Assembly (NCBI RefSeq): GCF_030013905.1
Contig: NZ_CP124862.1
Coordinates: 4,839,051 to 4,903,050 of the forward strand
Direction of reading: 5' to 3'
From: Petroclostridium sp. X23
Lineage (GTDB): Bacteria; Bacillota; Clostridia; SK-Y3
Length of the DNA: 64,000 nt
The notes below the pieces were generated by a model. That model saw nothing but the letters and a program-made list of their open reading frames with translations, was not told the origin of the DNA and did not search any database. Shown piece by piece: positions 16,742-24,987 of this stretch. Numbering within the stretch: position 1 is the stretch's first letter; each line of letters begins with the position of its first letter. The translations under genes and the position numbers were made by a program.

Positions 16742-18948
16742 TGGAACGGATTGACATAAGTAATGGGGGTGACTGTTTGGCATTTCAAAAACAGCTTGAA
16801 AGACGTATGGAAAATGATAATAAAGCGATGGATAGTGCATTTGCAGACCTTGCTGCGATTATTGGAGACGGTAAAGCCGGTGTGCTGCTAAAGGAAAAAG
16901 AAGCGGTTATTGATAACGCAATAAATCAAGTCATGCGTTCCCTTGGCATAAAGATGCCGCAGGTTCCGGGAGAGATAGAGTCCTTGAATGCACGGTTGGA
17001 ATATGTGCTGCATCGGTCGGGTACCATGCGCAGGCGTGTGGAACTGACGGGGAAATGGTGGAAGGATACTGCCGGAGTCTTACTGGGCAGTACTAAAAAC
17101 GGTGGTGTGACGGCGATACTGCCGGTATTTCCATCCGGTTACAAGTTTTTCGATGCCGAAACGGGAAGATGGGTCAGGGTAAATGAAAAAACAGCACAAC
17201 AGCTCGGAACCGACGCCTATTGCTTTTATCGTGCATTGCCGGCGAAGGAGCTAAATCTGTTTGATTTGGGGCTGTTTATCCTGCGGGGAATAACAGGCGC
17301 CGATATCGTGTTGATTCTCGGTACGAGCTTACTTGTCAACCTACTGGGTCTTTTTATTCCGTTTATGAACAAGCAAATTTTCGACAGTGTGATTCCAAAC
17401 GGCATAAAAAGTGATATATTCCCTGTAGCGTGGCTCTTGGTTGGAGCGGCAATAGGCTCATCCTTGTTCTCACTTAACCGGAGTTTTATATTGATGAGGC
17501 TGCGTGACAAAATCAATCTCTCGGTGCAAACCGCAACAATGATCAGAATATTTTCACTGCCGGCGACGTTTTTTAAGGACTATTCTTCAGGTGAGTTGAG
17601 CAGCCGTGCTATGAGCATAAATCAACTCAGCACCATGCTGTCGGATGCGGTGATGACTACGGGGCTGTCCGCACTTTTTTCATTCGTCTACATATTTCAG
17701 ATGGGCAGCTTTGCCCCTTCGCTTTTAATGCCGGGGTTGCTTGTGATTATCACCATGTGTGTATTTACGGCATTGACAGGCCTTATCCAGCAGAAAAACT
17801 CCGAAAAGCGTATGAAGCTGTCGGCAAAGCTAAGGGGACTGGTATTTGGTTTGTTTAACGGTTTGCAGAAGATTAAGCTTGCCGGTGCTGAAAAACGTGC
17901 GTTTGCAAAATGGGCAGCAGAATACAAATTATTAGGAAGGGCTGCCTATTCACCGCCACTTTTTTTGCGGTTGAATCCCGCCATATCCGGTGCGATCACC
18001 TTAAGCGGTACGCTGCTTCTCTACTATTTTGCAGCAAGGAAAGGCATCTCTCAATCGGATTATATTGCCTTCAGCAGTGCATATGGTATCGTAAGCGGGG
18101 CCATCATTTCTCTTGCAGGGTCCGTCCTAACCCTTGCCAACATCAAGCCGCTTTTAGAAATGGTCAGACCGATATTTCAGGCTGTGCCGGAAATAGATGA
18201 AAGCAAGAAGACGGTTACCTCTCTATCCGGAAATATAGATATATCAAATGTTTTCTTCAGGTATACGGAGGATGGTCCAACCGTTCTTGACAATATAAGC
18301 TTGAAGATAGATGCCGGGCAATATGTTGCTATTGTAGGCAGGAGCGGATGCGGGAAGTCAACGCTGATGCGGATATTACTGGGCTTTGAAAAGCCGGAGT
18401 CGGGTGCAGTGTATTATGACGGAAATGATATGCAAACGCTGGATGTGCGCTCGTTAAGACAAAACATCGGAGTCTGTCTCCAGAACGGAAAGCTGTTTTC
18501 AGGGGATATATTTTCTAATATCATCATTACCGCACCCATGAGCACACTGGAGGATGCGTGGAGGGCAGCCCGTATGGCAGGGCTTGAGGATGATATCAAG
18601 GCAATGCCTATGGGAATGCATACGTTGATTAGCGAGGGAAGCGGAGGCATATCCGGCGGACAGCGGCAGAGGATATTGATTGCCAGAGCGCTTGCTTCAA
18701 ATCCCAGAATTCTGTTTTTTGATGAGGCCACAAGTGCGCTGGATAACATCACCCAGAAGCATGTTGCAGACAGCCTTTCAGAACTTGGCTGTACAAGGAT
18801 TGTCATAGCTCATAGGCTATCCACCGTTAAGGACTGCGATAGGATTGTTGTGCTGGACAAGGGAAAGATTGCGGAGGAAGGAAGCTATGATGAGCTGATG
18901 CATAAAAAAAGCTTGTTTTATGAGTTTGCTGCAAGGCAGGTAAATTAA
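16741..18948 (+). CDS. NHLM-type peptide exporter: second ABC permease/ATPase
   Basis: 735 residues from ATG 16741, whose A is the last base of the upstream TGA; TTG 16738 is an alternative. There is no separate RBS, so translation is coupled. A roughly 175-residue N-terminal extension without peptidase Cys is typical of the partner subunit in NHLM systems. Six TM helices (about 185-465) follow, then an ATPase with Walker A GRSGCGKST, signature ISGGQRQR and Walker B ILFFDEATS. It presumably forms a heterodimer with the 14597 product. A terminator at 19094 closes the unit. Confidence 0.9.
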   Translation: MERIDISNGGDCLAFQKQLERRMENDNKAMDSAFADLAAIIGDGKAGVLLKEKEAVIDNAINQVMRSLGIKMPQVPGEIESLNARLEYVLHRSGTMRRRVELTGKWWKDTAGVLLGSTKNGGVTAILPVFPSGYKFFDAETGRWVRVNEKTAQQLGTDAYCFYRALPAKELNLFDLGLFILRGITGADIVLILGTSLLVNLLGLFIPFMNKQIFDSVIPNGIKSDIFPVAWLLVGAAIGSSLFSLNRSFILMRLRDKINLSVQTATMIRIFSLPATFFKDYSSGELSSRAMSINQLSTMLSDAVMTTGLSALFSFVYIFQMGSFAPSLLMPGLLVIITMCVFTALTGLIQQKNSEKRMKLSAKLRGLVFGLFNGLQKIKLAGAEKRAFAKWAAEYKLLGRAAYSPPLFLRLNPAISGAITLSGTLLLYYFAARKGISQSDYIAFSSAYGIVSGAIISLAGSVLTLANIKPLLEMVRPIFQAVPEIDESKKTVTSLSGNIDISNVFFRYTEDGPTVLDNISLKIDAGQYVAIVGRSGCGKSTLMRILLGFEKPESGAVYYDGNDMQTLDVRSLRQNIGVCLQNGKLFSGDIFSNIIITAPMSTLEDAWRAARMAGLEDDIKAMPMGMHTLISEGSGGISGGQRQRILIARALASNPRILFFDEATSALDNITQKHVADSLSELGCTRIVIAHRLSTVKDCDRIVVLDKGKIAEEGSYDELMHKKSLFYEFAARQVN

Positions 18949-19261
18949 AGTCGGAACTCGGTCAGGTCATATTTTCTGTAATTATGCCATTGTTCTGAAA
19001 TGGATCGGTGTTCCGATATGTAACACATAAACATGCAATTTATCGCTCCAAAATGGAACGAAATTAAAAATGGCAATCTGTAGTCATTGAACTCTCTCAT
19101 ATTGAGAGGGTTTTTTATTTTGGCATAGTTTTTGCTTTATATATTTTATGAAACGAATTATTAGGAATTTGCAAAATGCTTGGAAGAAATGGGATGTAAA
19201 AAATTAAAAAAGTTGTAATCTGCAAATGACTATCACCAAACCAAAAAAAGGGGGTATTTTT
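18949..19261. other. Intergenic region between exporter and AOR genes
   Basis: Contains the terminator at 19094-19116 and, by position, the promoter of the AOR operon. No further gene or small GG-peptide is seen on either strand. Confidence 0.5.
19094..19116 (+). terminator. Rho-independent terminator of export operon
   Basis: Stem CTCTCA/TGAGAG, 3-base loop, then GG and six Ts. Confidence 0.75.
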
Positions 19262-21001
19262 ATGAATAAGTTTATTCGCGTAAACATGACAACAAAGCAA
19301 GTCACTACTGAAGCGGTGCCCGAAAAATATGTAGGTCTGGGCGGACGTGCACTTACTTCCAACTTCGTTAATGATGAAGTTAAACCTACCTGCCATGCCC
19401 TAGGCAAGAACAACAAGCTGATCTTTGCACCTGGTCTGCTCAGCGGCACATCTGCTCCTAACTCGGGACGTCTTTCTGTAGGAGGAAAAAGTCCGTTAAC
19501 CGGAACAATTAAAGAATGTAATACTGGTGGTTCGTTTTCGCAAAAAATGGCAAAAATGGATATCAAAGCATTGGTTATTGAAGGGATGCCTGAGGATGAC
19601 AAGTTTTATATTATTAAAATTGATATGAACGGCGTTACCATTGAAGAATCTCCTGCCGAAATTATTGGCGGCTGCGGCAACTACAAAGCGATTGAAATAT
19701 TAAGTGAAAAATACGGGAAAGATGTTGGTATCGCCTTAGCGGGTCCCGCAGGTGAACACCGTTTGCCTTCTGCTAATATTTCTTTTAAAGATCCTGAAGG
19801 AAACATCCGTAGTGCAGGCCGTGGAGGATTAGGAGCTGTATTAGGGTCAAAGAAAGTAAAAGCTCTCGTTATCGACGATACAGGTGCTTCACAAGTTCCT
19901 ATCGCAGATCCCGAGAAATTTAGAGCAGCTTCAAAGGTGTTTGCTAAAGCCCTTCTCGATCATCCTGTTGCCGGTCAAGGCTTGGCTGCATATGGGACGG
20001 ATGTATTGGTTAATATCTTGAATGAAGCGGGTGGATTACCATCTTATAATTTTACAAAAGGCCGTATAGATCATAATGATAATATCTCTGGCGAGACATT
20101 AAATGCTACCATTACAGAACGTGGCGGCGAAGGTAAAGTATCTCATGGATGTCATCGTGGTTGTATTATTAGATGCTCTCAGTGGTATCCTGACAAACAA
20201 GGTAAATATATAACAAGTGGTTTTGAATATGAAACCATCTGGGGACTTGGTGCTGATGCAGGCATTCAAGATTTAGACGATATTGCTTATATGGACCGTG
20301 CCATGGACGATATAGGGGTTGACAGCATCGAGACTGCCGTTGCAATAGCAACTGCCATGGAAGGTGGTTTGTTACCTTGGGGCGACGGTAAAGCTGCACT
20401 TGATGTTATTAAACAAATAGCTGTTCCTACTCCTTTAGGACGAATCATTGGTGGAGGTTGTGCAGTTGTTGGTAAAGTTTGTGGTCTATATAGAGTACCG
20501 GTAGTAAAAGATCAAGCAATACCTGCTTACGATCCACGTTCCGTTAAAGGTATCGGTTTAACTTATGCCACTACCACAATGGGTGCCGACCATACTGCAG
20601 GATATTGTATATCCGGTAACATTTTAAAGGTAGGAGCAGATTTAGACCCACTTAAGAAAGATGGACAAATCGAGTATGCTCGTGCGATGCAAATCGGAAC
20701 TGCTGCAGTTGATAGTACGGGTATGTGTCTGTTCGTTTACTTTGGTATCGCTGACAATCCTGGCGGATATCAAGCGCTCATTGATATGATTAATGCTCAA
20801 TATGGTCTATCTTTAACTGCTACAGATGTTGATAAATTAGGTGAATCTGTCCTTAAGGTTGAGCGTGATTTCAATAAAAGAGCCGGTTTTACAAACGCTC
20901 ATGACCGTTTACCTGAATTTTTCGAATATGAACCATTACCTCCACACAACGTGGTTTGGGACTTTACTCCTGAAGAGATCGATGAAGTTTATAACTTCTA
21001 A
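19262..21001 (+). CDS. Aldehyde ferredoxin oxidoreductase family protein (tungsten/pterin)
   Basis: 579 residues, close to the usual AOR length (about 600). The N-terminal domain has the pterin-binding signatures GLGGRAL, PGLLSGTSAPNSGR and GRGGLGAVLGSKKVKA. The [4Fe-4S] ligands lie in CHRGCIIRC (about 297-305) plus a late Cys in DSTGMCLF. AORs oxidise aldehydes (or reduce acids) with ferredoxin. ATG 19262 is preferred over an upstream ATG at 19226 because AAAAAAGGGGG lies 7-17 bases before it. Downstream genes for two MoaD-like proteins and a radical SAM maturase point to a specially matured tungsten cofactor. Substrate unknown. Confidence 0.9.
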   Translation: MNKFIRVNMTTKQVTTEAVPEKYVGLGGRALTSNFVNDEVKPTCHALGKNNKLIFAPGLLSGTSAPNSGRLSVGGKSPLTGTIKECNTGGSFSQKMAKMDIKALVIEGMPEDDKFYIIKIDMNGVTIEESPAEIIGGCGNYKAIEILSEKYGKDVGIALAGPAGEHRLPSANISFKDPEGNIRSAGRGGLGAVLGSKKVKALVIDDTGASQVPIADPEKFRAASKVFAKALLDHPVAGQGLAAYGTDVLVNILNEAGGLPSYNFTKGRIDHNDNISGETLNATITERGGEGKVSHGCHRGCIIRCSQWYPDKQGKYITSGFEYETIWGLGADAGIQDLDDIAYMDRAMDDIGVDSIETAVAIATAMEGGLLPWGDGKAALDVIKQIAVPTPLGRIIGGGCAVVGKVCGLYRVPVVKDQAIPAYDPRSVKGIGLTYATTTMGADHTAGYCISGNILKVGADLDPLKKDGQIEYARAMQIGTAAVDSTGMCLFVYFGIADNPGGYQALIDMINAQYGLSLTATDVDKLGESVLKVERDFNKRAGFTNAHDRLPEFFEYEPLPPHNVVWDFTPEEIDEVYNF

Positions 21002-21052
21002 TTTTAATCTTTACTTTTAGTCTACGTGTTTTTCGGAGACATAACTATAAAT

Positions 21053-21080
21053 AGCCGGACTTAGGTCCGGCTTATTGGTA
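21053..21080 (+). terminator. Terminator-like hairpin after AOR gene
   Basis: Perfect 8-bp stem AGCCGGAC/GTCCGGCT with loop TTAG, followed by a T-rich stretch. It may reduce read-through from the AOR gene into the maturation genes. Confidence 0.7.
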
Positions 21081-21193
21081 TTTTATTCAATTCATTTGTA
21101 ATTACTGTTGAAGTATATCTTAATATTAACCGAAGGACTGTTAAAAATATTTTTTTATTTAATACAAGAGTATTCATAAGGAGGATAGATTGT

Positions 21194-21526
21194 ATGGCTG
21201 AACAAAGCAAAAAAACAATTGAAGTAAGGGGCTTTCTTCATTTAGATGCCTTTCTAAGAAAAAAATATGGCACCATACCTTTGATCCTTGATCTAGATAC
21301 TCCGACTACAGGTATTGCTCTAGCTGAAAAATTAAAAATTCCTTTAGATGAAATTGAAGTTATCTTTATAAACGGATTTGTTCACCCTTTAGATTCCATA
21401 ATCCGGCCTGGTGACCGAATGGCCTTTCTGCCGCCGGGCTGTCCTGGTCCTTATCGGATAGCCCTTGGATTTTATAGTAAAAACCAAGACAACGAAGCTA
21501 ACTTTAAGATCAAGAAGAAAGAGTAA
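21194..21526 (+). CDS. MoaD/ThiS-like protein without terminal Gly-Gly
   Basis: 110 residues with a ubiquitin-like beta-grasp fold signature: FLHLDAFLRKKYG, then VIFINGFVHPLDSIIRPGDRMAFLPPGCPG. A true sulfur carrier ends in GG. Here the chain runs on about 28 residues past the PPG motif and ends in a Lys-rich tail, so it cannot be activated in the usual way. RBS AAGGAGG precedes the start. Placed between the AOR and its putative maturase, it may be a structural or chaperone partner of AOR. Confidence 0.75.
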   Translation: MAEQSKKTIEVRGFLHLDAFLRKKYGTIPLILDLDTPTTGIALAEKLKIPLDEIEVIFINGFVHPLDSIIRPGDRMAFLPPGCPGPYRIALGFYSKNQDNEANFKIKKKE

Positions 21527-21549
21527 ATTCTGATAATAAGGGGCATTAT

Positions 21550-22749
21550 ATGAAGAAACAGTTTGAAACATTAGGGACGAATCTTTTTGCAGCCGGCCAA
21601 AAGATTCGAATTTCGAAAAATGGTTATACACAGTTGCCGGTTTCTGCGGGAAAAGAACAGGAAGTACTATTTGTATCAACAGAAGACGGTTGCCGATTAA
21701 TTCCTTTATTACCAGATGTAAGAAGAATCTATATTGAAGTTACTACTAAGTGTAATTTTGAGTGTATAACCTGCATAAGAAGCTCTTGGCAAGATAATCT
21801 GATGCATATGGACTGGGAGACTTTTGAAAACATACTTAGAAACCTCAAAGAATTACCTTATTTAGAGTCGGTACATTTTGGCGGTTTTGGCGAGCCAATG
21901 ATGCACCCCAAAATATTTGATATGTTAAGGTCGGTTAAAGAACTTGGTCTAAGAGTAGAAATGATCACCAATGGTTCTTATCTAAGCAAGGAGAATATTA
22001 ATAAATTAATAGACCTGGAGTTGGATATTCTCTTTACATCCCTTGACAGTCCTGAAGAAGAACGATATAACGAGATTAGGCAAGGAGCCGACTTTCAGAG
22101 TGTTTCTCAGAATATCGCAAATTTACAGGCTATGAAACGTGAACGCAAGGTCAAAAAACCGGAGCTTGGAATAGAGTTTGTCGCCATGAAAAAAAATTTC
22201 TATCAACTGCCTAAGCTGATTCGTATGGCTTACGATCTCAATGCCGGTCATATTATTGTCAGCAATTTGCTGCCGTATCACGAGTCCATGGCAGACGAAA
22301 TTGTTTATGATATGGATGACACAGGATGTATGTTTGGGAAAGAATCTTTAAAAACCACCATTTGGGCACAAGTATCCAATATGAAATTAAGAACGGAACG
22401 CAGCTGTAAGTTCGTAAAAGATAAATCTTTTTGTATCAATTATCAAGGGAATGTGAGTCCATGTTATGCATTGATGCACTCATATCAGTGTTATATTTAT
22501 GGAAGAAAAAAACAAATGCACCCATGCTACCTGGGTAATGTCAATGAAAAAAAACTTCAAGAAATATGGATGGATTCCGGATATATCAATTTCAGGCGGG
22601 TCGTTAATGAAAATCTTTTCCCATCTTGTACTGACTGTAAGTATCAGGACGGTTGCAGTTATACGGAAAGCAACGAAATGGATTGCTGGGGCAACAGCCC
22701 GTCCTGTGCAGAGTGTCTCTGGGCCAGACGCATTATAGCTTGCCCATAA
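21550..22749 (+). CDS. Radical SAM/SPASM protein, likely tungsten-cofactor AOR maturase
   Basis: 399 residues. The radical SAM cluster motif CNFECITC (CX3CX2C) is at about 65-72, followed by GGFGEPMMHP and other TIM-barrel strands. A C-terminal Cys-rich region (about 280-395, including CX2C and CX3C pairs) fits a SPASM-type auxiliary-cluster domain. Proteins of this type are found beside AOR genes and are annotated as tungsten-cofactor oxidoreductase radical SAM maturases. It sits in the AOR operon between two MoaD-like genes. The exact modification is not known. Confidence 0.85.
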   Translation: MKKQFETLGTNLFAAGQKIRISKNGYTQLPVSAGKEQEVLFVSTEDGCRLIPLLPDVRRIYIEVTTKCNFECITCIRSSWQDNLMHMDWETFENILRNLKELPYLESVHFGGFGEPMMHPKIFDMLRSVKELGLRVEMITNGSYLSKENINKLIDLELDILFTSLDSPEEERYNEIRQGADFQSVSQNIANLQAMKRERKVKKPELGIEFVAMKKNFYQLPKLIRMAYDLNAGHIIVSNLLPYHESMADEIVYDMDDTGCMFGKESLKTTIWAQVSNMKLRTERSCKFVKDKSFCINYQGNVSPCYALMHSYQCYIYGRKKQMHPCYLGNVNEKKLQEIWMDSGYINFRRVVNENLFPSCTDCKYQDGCSYTESNEMDCWGNSPSCAECLWARRIIACP

Positions 22750-22812
22750 AAATGGACAAATCATAAAATGTCATTAGATATTAATGAAATACAGTTAAAA
22801 GAGGTGAATATA

Positions 22813-23037
22813 GTGAAGATAACAGTTAGGCTATTTGCGACTTTGAGAATAAATAACGAGAAAGAGATGCTGATGGATTTGCCGGAAGGTGCCACTCCCA
22901 AAGATATTATTGAGCGATTAAATATCCTGGAAAAAGATGCAGCAATAATACTTATCAACGGAAGAGGCGGAAAGATTGATACGGTTATTGCTCAAAATGA
23001 TACCGTATCAATCTTTCCGCCGGTAGGAGGCGGTTGA
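22813..23037 (+). CDS. MoaD/ThiS-like sulfur carrier ending in GGG
   Basis: 74 residues, beta-grasp fold, ending PPVGGG as expected for a sulfur carrier adenylated by a MoeB/ThiF-like enzyme. GTG 22813 is chosen because AGAGGTG (22799-22805) is 7 bases upstream; ATG 22768 has no RBS. It is the last gene of the AOR locus and likely supplies dithiolene sulfur for the tungstopterin cofactor, though a role in thiamine synthesis cannot be excluded from sequence alone. Confidence 0.8.
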   Translation: MKITVRLFATLRINNEKEMLMDLPEGATPKDIIERLNILEKDAAIILINGRGGKIDTVIAQNDTVSIFPPVGGG

Positions 23038-23052
23038 TTTAAATCAAGCAAA

Positions 23053-23078
23053 TGCCAAGGGGGCATGCCCCCTTGGCA
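23053..23078. terminator. 26-bp perfect palindrome, possible bidirectional terminator
   Basis: Each half is TGCCAAGGGGGCA or its exact complement, 13 bp per arm without a spacer, starting 15 bases after the stop of the last AOR-locus gene. It lacks a T-run. A partial third copy (CCTTGGCATTCC) follows immediately. Confidence 0.5.
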
Positions 23079-23140
23079 CCTTGGCATTCCCTGTAATTCG
23101 ATGCCCGATACGTGGTGTCTGATGGGTGCCAGCCTCAAAC

Positions 23141-23169
23141 AGACAGGGGGACGGACGGTTCCTTTGTCT
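23141..23169 (+). repeat. GGGACGG(ACGG)TTC-family intergenic repeat
   Basis: AGACA and TGTCT ends enclose GGGGGACGGACGGTTCCTT, the same layout as 6637-6661 on the other strand but with an extra ACGG. Confidence 0.6.
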
Positions 23170-23361
23170 TAATTATCTTATATACAATATACTCGGAACC
23201 ATGACAAAACTTGGCATATTTAAAGGAGATGCTTCCGGCAATTTCAACCTCACAGCAAACTCTAAAGCAGGCCATTTTTTCATGAGATAGGATTGAGTAT
23301 AGAGAATAGGTAACGGCTGTTTTAAAGGGGGCGAGAAAACAGCGATATAACATTTTTTAAA

Positions 23362-24039
23362 TCAAATTGTTGCACTTTCATCTATCCAAATTTCCGGATG
23401 GTTCATATCATGCTGTAAATCAGCTAAGAATGTTTTGATATGCCAACCGTCTGTTGTTGCATGATGAACAGTAATGGAAAGAGGCATCATGATTTTTTCA
23501 TTATTCTCAATAAATTTTCCGGCTTCGATGGTTGGAAAATAATAGGGTTTATTTTCATAGCTATGAAATGCAAAATGCTTGAATCCTACCCAAGGTAGAG
23601 ATGATACAGTATAACTGTTTGCGGGAGGCAATCGGTCTGACTGAGATAGAAGCCCATGATGATTGCTGTACTGCTGTTGGTTTTCTAAATAACTGTCATA
23701 AAAAAATGAAAAAGTATCGTCATATTCTGTCCACATTAATGAAATTGTTTTATCATCCTCATGGAAGGTAGCATATAGGGGCGTAAGGACATCCCAATAC
23801 CCCAGCACACTGTCAACCATAGCTACTTTAAACTCAACTTGCCGATTAAGCATTTTTGTTGTTAACCACAGGTAGGCAGGAAAAAACTTGATTTTGCGGT
23901 TTTTTAAAGCAGCTTTCATCATTGTTACATCTAAATCAACAGTTAATGAATACCCTGTTGGAGCCATTTTAGAAAAATAGTAGAACATCTGACCATGAGG
24001 CCATGTTTGCAAATCAATTGGATTAAATTTAACATCCAT
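23362..24039 (-). CDS. Chloramphenicol acetyltransferase-like O-acetyltransferase
   Basis: 225 residues, the usual CAT length. The catalytic motif appears as SITVHHATTDGWH (the HHxxxDG signature; His accepts the proton, Asp is structural). ATG 24039 has RBS AAAGGA on the minus strand; earlier in-frame starts run into the upstream gene. Typical CatA enzymes acetylate chloramphenicol with acetyl-CoA, but chromosomal CatA-like proteins often have other or unknown acceptors. It lies 2 bp after the XRE/Dfx regulator, so the two are co-transcribed. Confidence 0.8.
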   Translation of the reverse strand: MDVKFNPIDLQTWPHGQMFYYFSKMAPTGYSLTVDLDVTMMKAALKNRKIKFFPAYLWLTTKMLNRQVEFKVAMVDSVLGYWDVLTPLYATFHEDDKTISLMWTEYDDTFSFFYDSYLENQQQYSNHHGLLSQSDRLPPANSYTVSSLPWVGFKHFAFHSYENKPYYFPTIEAGKFIENNEKIMMPLSITVHHATTDGWHIKTFLADLQHDMNHPEIWIDESATI

Positions 24040-24041
24040 AA

Positions 24042-24626
24042 TTATATTCCTTTCACCCATAAGCCATGCTCGCTGCAATAAGTATATAGCTTTCCTCGTC
24101 GTATTTTGGGAATTCGTAATTCTGCATTCTGTTCAGGATATAGTTTTGTAAGTATTACCTTGTCAAAAGAGACAAACGCGACAAATGAAATATAATGAGT
24201 TTTGCTCATTTCATGATGCATTTGAATATAGTAGTCATTTTCGATATCAGTGACATTTATCCTGTGAGATTCATCTTCCGCTTTTTCAATTAAAGCGGTT
24301 AACTTTCTGCCACAGCAGGAGATTTCAGCCTCACTTGTGCTGGTTATAACATTACTGCAATTTCTGCACACATAGAATTTAATTCGTTTCATATTACCAC
24401 CATCCGTATCTTTTTCTTCTAAATCACCCGATAAAATTTTTTCGATGTTAACTCCTAATATTTTGGAAAGGTCACCGAGTAGTGTCACATCAGGACAACC
24501 CATACCACGTTCCCATTTTGAGATGGTCTTGTCGCTAATATTCATCTTCTCAGCAATATCTTTCTGGGTCATATTTTTTTCTTTACGTAAACTCATAATT
24601 AGTGATCCAACTTTATTGCAGTCCAT
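24042..24626 (-). CDS. XRE-family regulator fused to desulfoferrodoxin-like module
   Basis: 194 residues from ATG 24626, which has AGGAGG 8 bases upstream; an earlier ATG has no RBS. Residues 7-61 are a Cro/CI helix-turn-helix (MTQKDIAEKMNISDKTISKWE). Residues 81-112 look like a desulforedoxin domain with C87-x2-C90 and C104-C105. Residues 118-194 resemble the superoxide reductase centre: H121, H138, H144, C184 and H187 match the four-His/one-Cys pattern in order and spacing (HEMSKTH and CSEH). This could sense superoxide or iron state. DNA target unknown; the CAT-like gene is in the same operon. Confidence 0.85.
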   Translation of the reverse strand: MDCNKVGSLIMSLRKEKNMTQKDIAEKMNISDKTISKWERGMGCPDVTLLGDLSKILGVNIEKILSGDLEEKDTDGGNMKRIKFYVCRNCSNVITSTSEAEISCCGRKLTALIEKAEDESHRINVTDIENDYYIQMHHEMSKTHYISFVAFVSFDKVILTKLYPEQNAELRIPKIRRGKLYTYCSEHGLWVKGI

Positions 24627-24987
24627 AACGATTTCCTCCTGTCTATATATCAAATATAACTGTAAATAAATAATTTTTCAATCAACGCTCCGTAGAGTTT
24701 TTGGAATTTTATCATGGGAATATAAGGTGAAAAGGTACACCGAGGGGGAAGTTGGTATACCCTATATGGTTACCGCTCCATACCAACGAGAATTCATAAA
24801 AGAAAAATCATTCACATTAAACGTGCTCACTTTTAGAATTATCTGAAATTGACTTTAAAATTTTAAAAATTGATTGTATAATATAAAATATCTACAATAT
24901 AGAAAAGAATTAAATTGATCATTAATTCTTTACACAATGAGTGCAAATTGATCGATTTGTGATAAATAAAAAGGTGAGGAGAAAGAA
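24627..24987. other. Divergent intergenic region between XRE/Dfx and LeuC-type genes
   Basis: Contains the 37-bp dyad copy B (24751-24787) and AT-rich DNA with TATAAT at 24877-24882. I found no T-box motif (AGGGTGG...CCGCG) that would tie the LeuC-type gene to leucine tRNA charging. Confidence 0.5.
24751..24787. promoter_or_regulatory. 37-bp dyad element, copy B
   Basis: Starts GTTGGTATAC and ends CCATACCAAC, so the outer 8 bp (GTTGGTAT/ATACCAAC) are perfectly complementary. It matches copy A at 3704-3740 in length and in 30 of 37 positions. It lies about 125 bp upstream of the XRE/Dfx regulator start and 200 bp upstream of the LeuC-type gene. Confidence 0.5.

Larger units (their letters stand above)
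23038..23361. other. Intergenic region between convergent genes
   Basis: Holds a 26-bp perfect palindrome (23053-23078) and a GGGACGG-type repeat (23141-23169), both listed separately. The remaining 190 bp before the CAT-like gene's stop contain no recognised gene. Confidence 0.5.

Noticed and set aside
23362..24039. Acquired chloramphenicol resistance gene
   Set aside because: The active-site motif is present, but there is no mobile element or plasmid signature and it sits in an operon with a redox-type regulator, so resistance cannot be assumed.
24627..24987. T-box leader for the leuC-type gene
   Set aside because: The region upstream of a leucine-type gene was checked for the T-box bulge and specifier features; none were recognised.
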